A stretch of DNA of 34,151 nt, taken from contig KI543219.1 of the NCBI GenBank assembly GCA_000496215.1, forward strand, positions 17,191 to 51,341. The letters run 5' to 3'. A program made the translations under genes and the position numbers. Origin of the DNA: an uncultured archaeon A07HN63 (GTDB taxonomy: Archaea; Halobacteriota; Halobacteria; Halobacteriales; Haloferacaceae). Position 1 is the stretch's first letter, and each line of letters opens with the position of its first letter. The notes beneath the pieces were generated by a model. The model saw only the letters and a program-made list of their open reading frames with translations, did no database searches and was not told the DNA's origin. Shown piece after piece: positions 27,034-34,151 of the stretch.

Positions 27034-27149
27034 ACGCTTCTCGTGGCCTGCAGGTGGCGACGGGCCGACGATGTGTGGAAGCAGGTCGGCCCATGCCAGC
27101 CCGTATCCAGTACGGTTTTACAACTCGGGTGTGGACGCTCACACAGCGT
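27034..27149 (+). promoter_or_regulatory. Putative structured 5' leader of the methyltransferase gene
   Basis: Hairpins GGGCCGAC/GTCGGCCC (27062-27092), CCGTA-TCCAG-TACGG followed by TTTT (27101-27119), ACGCT-CACAC-AGCGT (27135-27149) overlapping the GTG start; TATA-like AATATAA near 27011. Confidence 0.4.
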
Positions 27150-27861
27150 GAAGGGCAAAGAGTGGTATCAGGCCGACGAGATCGCCGAGGCCTACGACGA
27201 CAAGCGATTTTCTGGCGGCGGGCAGTTTATCGACCGACGGGAGAAGGCGGCTGTGCTGAATGCGCTCGGGCCGGTCGAGGAGAAATCGATTCTCGAGGTC
27301 GCCTGTGGGACCGGACGGTTTACCGTCATGCTGGCTCGTGAGGGCGCGGATGTCGTCGGGCTGGATGTCTCGGGGCCGATGTTGCAGCAGGGCAAGCGAA
27401 AGGCCGCCGCGACCGGCGTCGACGAGGCCGTCGAGTTCATGCGCGGCGATGCGGCCCGGTTGCCGTTCCCGGACGATCATTTCGATGCCGTCTTTGCGAT
27501 GCGGTTTTTCCATCTCGCCGACCGGCCGGTGACGTTTCTCAGAGAGATCAAGCGCGTCTCGAAGGGGCCGGTGCTGTTCGACACGTTCAACAGCCAGAGC
27601 GCACGTGTTGTCTACAACTGGCTGTTGCCGATGGGGTCGCGGCTCTACTCGCGGAGCGATGTCGATGCCCTGCTGGCCGATGCGGGCCTCGAACTCGTCG
27701 ATGAAAAACACGATTTCGTGCTCCCCTACGGCTTTTATCGCGGTCTCCCGGAGTCCATCGCCAGCCCGTTTCGACAGGTCGACGAGGGACTCGGGTCGAC
27801 AGGGCTGGGCGATGCGCTCGCCTCGGTCTCCTACTGGCAGACAACCGACGCCGAAGAATAG
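27148..27861 (+). CDS. Class I SAM-dependent methyltransferase
   Basis: ILEVACGTGRFTVMLAREGADVVGLDVSGPML motif I/II. GTG start preferred; the 35-aa upstream extension in the ORF track is Cys/Arg-rich and atypical. Confidence 0.88.
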   Translation: MKGKEWYQADEIAEAYDDKRFSGGGQFIDRREKAAVLNALGPVEEKSILEVACGTGRFTVMLAREGADVVGLDVSGPMLQQGKRKAAATGVDEAVEFMRGDAARLPFPDDHFDAVFAMRFFHLADRPVTFLREIKRVSKGPVLFDTFNSQSARVVYNWLLPMGSRLYSRSDVDALLADAGLELVDEKHDFVLPYGFYRGLPESIASPFRQVDEGLGSTGLGDALASVSYWQTTDAEE

Positions 27862-27873
27862 CGGCCCGACGCC

Positions 27874-28284
27874 TCAGAAGTCCTCTTCGATGATCTCGCC
27901 GACGGCAAAGTTGGATTTGACCTCCGACACCTCGATCTTGACCCGGTCGTCGATCTCCGCGCCGGGGACGATAATGACGTAGCCGCGCTCGACGCGGGCG
28001 ATCCCGTCGCCCTGTTTGCCGATATCCTCTATCTCGACGTACCGTATCTCGCCCGCCTCCACCGGTGGCTGTGGCTCACCGGCGGCCGCGCCGGCCGTCG
28101 AGGAGTCGTCGATACTCGCCGTCCCGCCGGAACTGGACGGGGAGATAAGCGCCACGCGGTACGTCTCGTCGGGCTCGATAGAGCCGGTGTCGACCTCGCG
28201 TTTCGGAACCTCGATCCTGTAACCATCCTCGGCGTCGGTAACCTCAGCACTGAACAGACAGATGAGTTGCTGCGAGATTTCCAT
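27874..28284 (-). CDS. TRAM-domain protein
   Basis: C-terminal RYVEIEDIGKQGDGIARVERGYVIIVPGAEIDDRVKIEVSEVKSNFAVGEII. Confidence 0.9.
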   Translation of the reverse strand: MEISQQLICLFSAEVTDAEDGYRIEVPKREVDTGSIEPDETYRVALISPSSSGGTASIDDSSTAGAAAGEPQPPVEAGEIRYVEIEDIGKQGDGIARVERGYVIIVPGAEIDDRVKIEVSEVKSNFAVGEIIEEDF

Positions 28285-28477
28285 ACGATATCTCTACGGA
28301 AACTCGTGAATGAAACATTATAGAACTACCGCTCATCCGCGACAGAGCCACAGAAACAGTCGGTCGTGGCGGACGGCTGCGCAGGGTCACCCAGTTGTGA
28401 AACGGAAATCGGCTGAAACGCATCGCCGATACCCGCGAAGAACGTAGGGACGATGACCAGTCGAATCGCGTCGCCGA

Positions 28478-29383
28478 TCAGTCGTCGGCCGGGGTCGCGT
28501 CGATCAGATCATGGCTGTTGATATCGACCTGCCCGGTGAGCTCCGTGTAGGGGTACGGCATGCCGATCCCTTCGTCGTCGAAGCGGTGTTTGACAGTCTC
28601 GGCGAGTTGGTGTTTGATTCCGCCGGCACCTGTCTCGGCGGGATCGATCCAGACACGCGCGTTAAGCACGACCGCCGAGTCGCCAAGCCCGGTCACCGGT
28701 GCGGTCGGGGCTGGATCGGTCAGGATACCATCGATCTTGCTGGCCTCGTCGAGAATCGCTGTTCTGGCGTCCGAAATGCTGGCGCCGTACTCGATACCGA
28801 AGTCGAAGGTGACCCGTCGGGTGTCGTTGGCGACGGGGTTGGTGACAACCGCGTTTGCGAGATCGCTGTTCGGGACGGTGAGCTCTTCGTTATCGAAGCT
28901 ATCGAGCTTTGTTACCCGGAGTCTGATCTCGCGGACGATCCCGCTGTTGCCGTCCCACTCGATGTAATCGCCGTTGCTGAACGGTTTGTCCTTGAGGATG
29001 AAGATGCCCGCGACGAAGTTCTCGATGATGTCGCCGGCCGCAAAGGAGACACCCAACGCGAGGGCACCGGCCAGCGTCGCAAACGCGCCGAGGATCGCCG
29101 GGAAGCCGGCAACCGTCGCGGCGATGGCGACTGCCCCGACCACCGCGAGGGTGGCGGCAACGCTTGAGCCGAGACCGACCACAGCCGAGGAGAACTCCCG
29201 AGCGTTGAGTGCTCTCTTCGTCGCACGGACCAGCACCGATTTGCCGATCCGATACAGCAGCAAGAACGTCACGACGAACGTGACGACGGTGATGCCGAAG
29301 TCGATTACAACGCTGCTGTACTGTGTGAGGAATCCATCCAAGGTACCCGGAATTTGTAGTATTAGCGGTTGACACCCAAACAT
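28478..29383 (-). CDS. MscS-family mechanosensitive ion channel
   Basis: TM helices then ALGVSFAAGDIIENFVAGIFILKDKPFSNGDYIEWDGNSGIVREIRLRVTKLDSFDNEELTVPNSDL. Confidence 0.95.
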   Translation of the reverse strand: MFGCQPLILQIPGTLDGFLTQYSSVVIDFGITVVTFVVTFLLLYRIGKSVLVRATKRALNAREFSSAVVGLGSSVAATLAVVGAVAIAATVAGFPAILGAFATLAGALALGVSFAAGDIIENFVAGIFILKDKPFSNGDYIEWDGNSGIVREIRLRVTKLDSFDNEELTVPNSDLANAVVTNPVANDTRRVTFDFGIEYGASISDARTAILDEASKIDGILTDPAPTAPVTGLGDSAVVLNARVWIDPAETGAGGIKHQLAETVKHRFDDEGIGMPYPYTELTGQVDINSHDLIDATPADD

Positions 29384-29468
29384 ATATGACCTGATAGCGT
29401 ATAAACAAGAGGTTTGTAACCAACCAGCCGAGAGATGGGTTTTTGTCGTCGGAGTCCCCGGATCAGGT

Positions 29469-30506
29469 ATGCGCGCAGCTACCTTTCACGGCCCCGGCGA
29501 CATCCGCGTGGAATCGGTCGCCGAACCGCAGCTTGAGTCTCCAACCGGCGCGATCATCCGCGTCACACACACCGCTGTCTGTGGCTCCGACCTCTGGTTC
29601 TATCGCGGTGAGAGCGACCGCGAGGTTCCCTCCCGGGTCGGCCACGAACCGATGGGCATCGTTGAGGACGTTGGTGACGACGTTGTCTCGGTCGAGCCGG
29701 GCGACCGTGTGCTGGCACCGTTTTTCATCAGCTGTGGCCGCTGTGAGTTCTGTCGCAAGGGCCTCCAGACCTCCTGTGTCAATCAGGATAGCTGGAGCGG
29801 CGACAACGGCGGCGCGCAGGGCGAGTACGTCCGCTGTCCGGAGGCCGACGGCACGCTCGTTCGCGTCCCCGACCGCCACGCCGACGACGAGGACACCCTG
29901 CGGTCGCTGCTCCCGCTGACCGACGTGATGGGCACCGGCCACCACGCCGCCGTTAACGCGGGTGTCGAAACCGGCGCGACCTGTGCGGTCATCGGCGACG
30001 GCGCGGTCGGCCTCTGTGGTGTCCTCGCCGCGAAACGCCTCGGCGCACAGCGGATCATCGCTATGGGCCACCACGAGGACCGCCTCGAAATCGCCGCGGA
30101 GTTTGGCGCGACCGATCTCGTCAGCGAGCGCGGCGAGCAAGCGGTCGAGCGCGTCACCGAGATGACCAACGGTGGCGTCAACCACGTCCTCGAATGCGTC
30201 GGCGCGACCTCGTCGATGGAGACCGCCATCGGCGTTGCGCGCCCGGGCGGCACCGTCGGCTACGTCGGTGTGCCGAACGGGCTGGGCGACGGCCTCGACC
30301 TATCGCCGTTCTTCCGGGCGAACGTCACGCTGCAGGGCGGCGTCGCGCCGGTTCGCGCCTACGCCGAGGAACTGATGGCCGACGTGCTACAGGGCACGCT
30401 CGATCCGTCGCCGGTGTTTACGAAAACAGTCGATCTGGACGGCGTGCCGGACGGCTACGAGGCGATGGATAACCGCGAGGCGGTGAAGGTGCTTGTAAAG
30501 CCCTGA
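29469..30506 (+). CDS. Zinc-dependent alcohol dehydrogenase (MDR family)
   Basis: VCGSDLWFY, GHEPMGIVEDVG, structural Zn CGRCEFCRKGLQTSC, GDGAVGLCGVLAAKRLG. Confidence 0.94.
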   Translation: MRAATFHGPGDIRVESVAEPQLESPTGAIIRVTHTAVCGSDLWFYRGESDREVPSRVGHEPMGIVEDVGDDVVSVEPGDRVLAPFFISCGRCEFCRKGLQTSCVNQDSWSGDNGGAQGEYVRCPEADGTLVRVPDRHADDEDTLRSLLPLTDVMGTGHHAAVNAGVETGATCAVIGDGAVGLCGVLAAKRLGAQRIIAMGHHEDRLEIAAEFGATDLVSERGEQAVERVTEMTNGGVNHVLECVGATSSMETAIGVARPGGTVGYVGVPNGLGDGLDLSPFFRANVTLQGGVAPVRAYAEELMADVLQGTLDPSPVFTKTVDLDGVPDGYEAMDNREAVKVLVKP

Positions 30507-30585
30507 GCGGGGGCTGGCGGCCCGGTCGACACTACGATCACAGCCGGTGGAACGACTTTTTGTCGGTCTGTCACCTAACCGCGGT

Positions 30586-30945
30586 ATGACAGAGTCGAAC
30601 ACGTTTCTCACGGCCGCAACGCTGCTGGCACTGGCTGGCTGTCTCGGTGCGGCAGTGTCACCGGTGATCGCGGGAGCGTCGGCTGCGTATACCGGGAGTA
30701 TCACGACGAGCGGCGTGCTTGGCGTCGTGTTTGCCGGCCGGAGTGTCCAGCTGTTTCGCGAGACCGGAGCGGTGAGTCTGCCGGGTGCCGTGCTGACGAC
30801 AATCTTCGGCGGCTGGTTCATGGCCGCCCCACTGCTGTACGACGCCGGGTTTCTGGCGACCGCTGGCACGCAACTGGCGGGGACGCTCGTTGCTACGTTC
30901 GGCCTCTACGCTGTTGTTGCCGGGGTCACTGATTCACCAGCCTGA
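30586..30945 (+). CDS. Small membrane protein, function unknown
   Basis: 119 aa from MTESNTFLTAATLLALAGCLGAAVSPVIAG; about four TM segments. Confidence 0.7.
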   Translation: MTESNTFLTAATLLALAGCLGAAVSPVIAGASAAYTGSITTSGVLGVVFAGRSVQLFRETGAVSLPGAVLTTIFGGWFMAAPLLYDAGFLATAGTQLAGTLVATFGLYAVVAGVTDSPA

Positions 30946-31085
30946 TCGACTCATATCTGGGTGTGACATCCCATCTCAGCCGGGTTGACCAGTAGCTGTT
31001 TGCTAACTCCCTTGACGCTGGTTGCTCCTATCTTTTGCAGAGTCGTTGTCGAACCAGTTGCATCGGAACCGGAATCTTCATAATA

Positions 31086-31101
31086 GAACGAACGTTCGTT
31101 C
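31086..31101. promoter_or_regulatory. Perfect 16-bp palindrome, TetR-type operator
   Basis: GAACGAACGTTCGTTC between a TATA-like element (TTCATAATA) and ATG 31121. Confidence 0.7.
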
Positions 31102-31120
31102 GATACGCGGTGAAACGATC

Positions 31121-31213
31121 ATGATAGATACAGCGACACTGAGACGAGACGGGTTCGACGTGCACAGACAGCGGGAAAAACAGTTACCGACGGTGACAAC
31201 AGATGGTCGCTGA
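31121..31213 (+). CDS. Putative 30-aa small ORF upstream of and overlapping the membrane-protein gene
   Basis: MIDTATLRRDGFDVHRQREKQLPTVTTDGR*; first ATG after the palindrome; overlaps ATG 31203 by 11 nt. Confidence 0.35.
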   Translation: MIDTATLRRDGFDVHRQREKQLPTVTTDGR

Positions 31214-32309
31214 GTCGGTAACGCTCCTGCAGGCGTTCGGTGGCTCACTCGCTGACGTGACAGCCGTGCTTGGCGATGCCGCGATCTGGATTGGCGCGTT
31301 CGCCGGTGGGGCCTTTGGCGCGGCCATCGGCGCGCTGCCAGCGTTCATTCTGACAGGGCTGCTGGTCGTCGCCGGCGCGGCGGCCAACGTCGTCGGCGTC
31401 GCCCCCGACGGGGCAGTCGGCCTCGTTGGAATCGGCTTCGGCCACGTGTTCGGCCCACACATCTCCTTTGCCGGTGGAGCAGCAGCCGCGGCCTATGCCG
31501 CCAAACAGGGGTACATGGAGTCTGGCTTCGACTACCACAATGCGAAGGACATCGGCTTCGCCCTCGGGACGAAACCGGACGTGCTCGCGGTCGGCGGGGC
31601 ATTTGGATTGCTTGGCATTGCAGTTGAGCAACTTTCGAGAACCCTGCTGATCCCGGTCGATCCGATTCCGGTCAGCATCGTCATCAGCGCGTTCGTCCAT
31701 CGCGCAGTTTTCGGCTACGCACTCCTCGGCAAACCGCAGGGAAGCGGCCTGCTCGATATGGGTCCCTTCGAACGAGGGGAAACACTCGATGACACCAGCG
31801 CCGGCAACGGGACTGAAAACGGTGGCGAGTCCGCCGGTGAGTGGCTTGCCACCGAGCCGTGGCTTCCCCAGCAGTACAAGTGGGCTGGCGTCGCCGCAGT
31901 CGGGCTCGTTGCTGGGCTGGCCTCGGGCTATCTCGCCTTCCGAACTGGAAGCCCGTTCCTCGGATTCGGCCTGAGTGCCGCCTCGCTCCTGTTCCTCAAT
32001 CTTGGCGTCGAGAAGTTCCCCGTTACCCATCATATCACGCTGGCAGGCTCCACGGTCTTCCTTGCGGTGACAGCCAGCGGTGATGCCGCACTGGCCGGAT
32101 TATCACCGGCTACCGGGCTGCTGCTGGCTGGCATCGTCGGCCTCGTGGCCGGCCTGCTGGGTGAGATCACCCAGCGGATCTTCTACGCCCATGGTCGCAC
32201 CCACATCGATCCGCCGGCGATGGCAATCATCATCTGGTCGTTCGGGATCGGACTCCTGTACGTCGCTGGCGTCCTCCCCACCGGCGTCTGGATTCCCGGG
32301 ACTGTCTGA
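31203..32309 (+). CDS. Multi-pass membrane protein (permease-like, function unknown)
   Basis: 368 aa, Gly/Ala-rich TM helices; conserved-looking FGHVFGPHISFAGGAAAAAYAAKQGYMESGFDYHNAKDI. Confidence 0.8.
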   Translation: MVAESVTLLQAFGGSLADVTAVLGDAAIWIGAFAGGAFGAAIGALPAFILTGLLVVAGAAANVVGVAPDGAVGLVGIGFGHVFGPHISFAGGAAAAAYAAKQGYMESGFDYHNAKDIGFALGTKPDVLAVGGAFGLLGIAVEQLSRTLLIPVDPIPVSIVISAFVHRAVFGYALLGKPQGSGLLDMGPFERGETLDDTSAGNGTENGGESAGEWLATEPWLPQQYKWAGVAAVGLVAGLASGYLAFRTGSPFLGFGLSAASLLFLNLGVEKFPVTHHITLAGSTVFLAVTASGDAALAGLSPATGLLLAGIVGLVAGLLGEITQRIFYAHGRTHIDPPAMAIIIWSFGIGLLYVAGVLPTGVWIPGTV

Positions 32310-32457
32310 CTACCCGGGACGCAGACGGCCGTTCGGCGGCCGGGGGACCGGCTGCCACCGCACTCCTTGCGCTTACAGAGCAACCACAGTGAGGAGATTG
32401 ACGCCAGCGACGACAGTGGTACCAAGCTATTTTCCACCTGGTCGCAAAGTGGCGATC

Positions 32458-33087
32458 ATGAGCGATGAGGTACCGCTTGATGGCGAGCCAGCCGACACCC
32501 ACGAGGCTATTATGATGGCGACGTTCTCGGCACTCCGGAAACACGGGTATCCCGGTATCTCGATTCAGCGCATTGCCGACGAGTCTGAGCTCACCAAGTC
32601 GACATTCTACCATCACTTCGACGGCAAAGACGACATCCTGCTCTCGTTCGTCCGGTATATGCGGGAGTACTTCGAGCGAGGGTACCGGATTGAGTCAACC
32701 GGGGACCCGGTTGGCGATCTCAGGGCCTTCGTCACCGTGTCGCTCGGTGAGTATCCGGGCCCGGACGGAACCCCGAACCCCGAGGCGCGGCTCTCGACGT
32801 ATCTGGAACTGCGTGCGCAGGCCATTCAGAATCCCGCATTCCGGTCCGAATTCACGGAACTGTCGGCCGCGCTCGTCAGAAATCTCACCGACATCATCGA
32901 AACCGGTGTCGGACAGGGCGTCTTTACCGTGAACGACCCAGCGGCGACCGCGGAGTATCTGGTAGCGACTATCGAGGGGATCAATCTCCAGCAGACGACC
33001 CGGACTGACGGCCCGCGGACGATGCTTCAGGAGTCGCTTGAGCGGTATATCAGAACCGAGGTGCTGGCCGAAGACGTGTCGTTCTGA
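32458..33087 (+). CDS. TetR/AcrR-family transcriptional regulator
   Basis: IMMATFSALRKHGYPGISIQRIADESELTKSTFYHHFDGKDDILLSF. Confidence 0.95.
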   Translation: MSDEVPLDGEPADTHEAIMMATFSALRKHGYPGISIQRIADESELTKSTFYHHFDGKDDILLSFVRYMREYFERGYRIESTGDPVGDLRAFVTVSLGEYPGPDGTPNPEARLSTYLELRAQAIQNPAFRSEFTELSAALVRNLTDIIETGVGQGVFTVNDPAATAEYLVATIEGINLQQTTRTDGPRTMLQESLERYIRTEVLAEDVSF

Positions 33088-33126
33088 GACCGAAGAACGA
33101 ATGCACGCGCTGCCATAGATTTCTGT

Positions 33127-33576
33127 ATGCGAGTGAGTGTTATTGGCGGGAGTAGCGTCGATTCGGCAACGGCCGCGACGGCTGAAGCACTCGGTGACGT
33201 GCTTGCCAGCCGCGGCCACACAGTTATCTGTGGCGGGCTTAGCGGCGTGATGACGGCCGTCTGTCGGGGAGCCAAAAGCGAGGGCGGTCACACCATCGGG
33301 GTCCTGCCGGGCGACGACCCCGGCGCGGCCAACGAGTTCGTCGACACACCGATTGCAACTGATCTCAACCACGCTCGGAACCCGCTGGTCGTGATGAACG
33401 GTGACGCCGTGATCGCCGTCAACGGCAGTTCTGGCACGCTGTCGGAGCTCGGCCACGCGCTCACCCTCGACAAGCCGGTCGCCGGGCTGGATACTCACCA
33501 CATCGACGGCATCGACGGGATCGAACACGTCGAGACACCGGTGGCGGCCGTCGAGTACGTCGAAGCCAGCGGTTGA
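33127..33576 (+). CDS. LOG / TIGR00725-like (lysine-decarboxylase-fold) protein
   Basis: MRVSVIGGSSVDSATAATAEALGDVLASRGHTVICGGLSGVMTAVCRGAKSEGGHTIGVLPG. Confidence 0.9.
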   Translation: MRVSVIGGSSVDSATAATAEALGDVLASRGHTVICGGLSGVMTAVCRGAKSEGGHTIGVLPGDDPGAANEFVDTPIATDLNHARNPLVVMNGDAVIAVNGSSGTLSELGHALTLDKPVAGLDTHHIDGIDGIEHVETPVAAVEYVEASG

Positions 33577-33593
33577 TAGAGATACGAGCGCAT

Positions 33594-33663
33594 ACCCCCG
33601 CCTTCCCGTGAGTGACGAGTGTTCCGACACCCTGTCGGAACCGAGGAGCGAACAGGCGGGGGT
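33594..33663. repeat. 70-bp nested inverted repeat
   Basis: Outer arms ACCCCCGCCT (33594-33603)/AGGCGGGGGT (33654-33663); inner hairpin GTTCCGACA-CCC-TGTCGGAAC (33621-33641). Confidence 0.9.
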
Positions 33664-33768
33664 CGAGCGGACAACATAGTGTGACAACCCACCGTTCGAT
33701 TGCATTGCCGGATTTCCCACCGTTTTCGCAAGATATTTGCCATGATATGACCATAGTGTGTAACACGG

Positions 33769-34151
33769 ATGAAGACCACACGGCACGCAACCTACAACCT
33801 CAACTACCACATAGTGTGGCTCCCAAAGTACCGCAACGCGGTACTGGCGGGAGAGGTTGCCGACCGTGTGGAATCCATCCTCCACGAAATTGCCGACGAG
33901 AAGGGCTTGGACATTCAAAACCTGACTGTCCAGCCCGACCACGTTCACCTGTTCGTCGGTAGCCCACCCAAACACAGCCCATCACTGCTCGCCAACTGGT
34001 TCAAGGGTATTTCCTCACGGAAATACAACCACCGCCACGCCGACCACGACGGCGAAAAAATCCGGTGGGCACGCGGCTACTATGCTGGCACAGCCGGGCA
34101 CGTCTCCAGTGAAACCGTCGAGAACTACATTGACCGGCACAAGGAGGCAGA
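33769..34151 (+). mobile_element. tnpA: IS200/IS605-family Y1 transposase TnpA (3' truncated by window edge)
   Basis: MKTTRHATYNLNYHIVWLPKYRNAVLAGEVADRVE...QPDHVHLFVGSPPKHSPSLLANWFKGISSRKY...ENYIDRHKEA: HUH motif HVH and catalytic Tyr context. Not in the ORF track because it runs off the end. Confidence 0.93.

Noticed and set aside
28318-28490. Minus-strand open stretch ...LIGDAIRLVIVPTFFAGIGDAFQPISVSQLGDPAQPSATTDCFCGSVADER
   Set aside because: No ATG/GTG start and only two Cys; insufficient evidence for a small zinc-finger gene or gene remnant.
32695-33975. 426-aa minus-strand ORF
   Set aside because: Antisense to TetR, LOG and tnpA genes with clear family motifs; no recognisable domain.
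1-34151. tRNA or rRNA genes
   Set aside because: No convincing cloverleaf or rRNA segment recognised by eye; a tRNAscan/Infernal run would be decisive.

Overview
Haloarchaeal (GC-rich, acidic proteome) chromosomal segment, densely packed and mostly housekeeping. Left to right: truncated rhodanese-type sulfurtransferase; ferritin/rubrerythrin-like protein; two small membrane proteins; class I/II aminotransferase; S9 prolyl-oligopeptidase; PemK/MazF-like toxin with a winged-HTH partner; methylmalonyl-CoA mutase B12-binding subunit and MeaB GTPase; HEAT-repeat protein convergent with a C2H2 zinc-finger protein; archaeal ADH synthase and trpA/trpB/trpC; MGMT-like protein lacking the catalytic Cys; LonB; NadM; DUF62 SAM hydrolase; PAS histidine kinase directly downstream of a two-domain KaiC-like ATPase; thermosome subunit; amidohydrolase; GT2 glycosyltransferase; wHTH regulator; SAM methyltransferase; TRAM protein; MscS channel; Zn-dependent alcohol dehydrogenase; multi-pass membrane protein; TetR/AcrR regulator; LOG/TIGR00725-like protein; and an IS200/IS605 TnpA running off the right edge (absent from the ORF track). 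I see no definite multi-gene novel defence system. The strongest non-routine signals are: (i) three TGTAC boxes at exact 10-bp spacing over the trpC promoter, resembling methanogen TrpY TRP boxes; (ii) a series of hairpins in the apparent leader of the methyltransferase gene; (iii) a KaiC-like/histidine-kinase pair with a possibly disrupted kinase start; (iv) palindromic mini-elements, one inserted in frame in trpA; (v) a perfect 16-bp TetR-type palindrome before a 30-aa sORF/membrane-protein unit; (vi) a 9-bp tandem repeat whose ORF overlaps the amidohydrolase start. All calls are by eye from sequence and the supplied translations.
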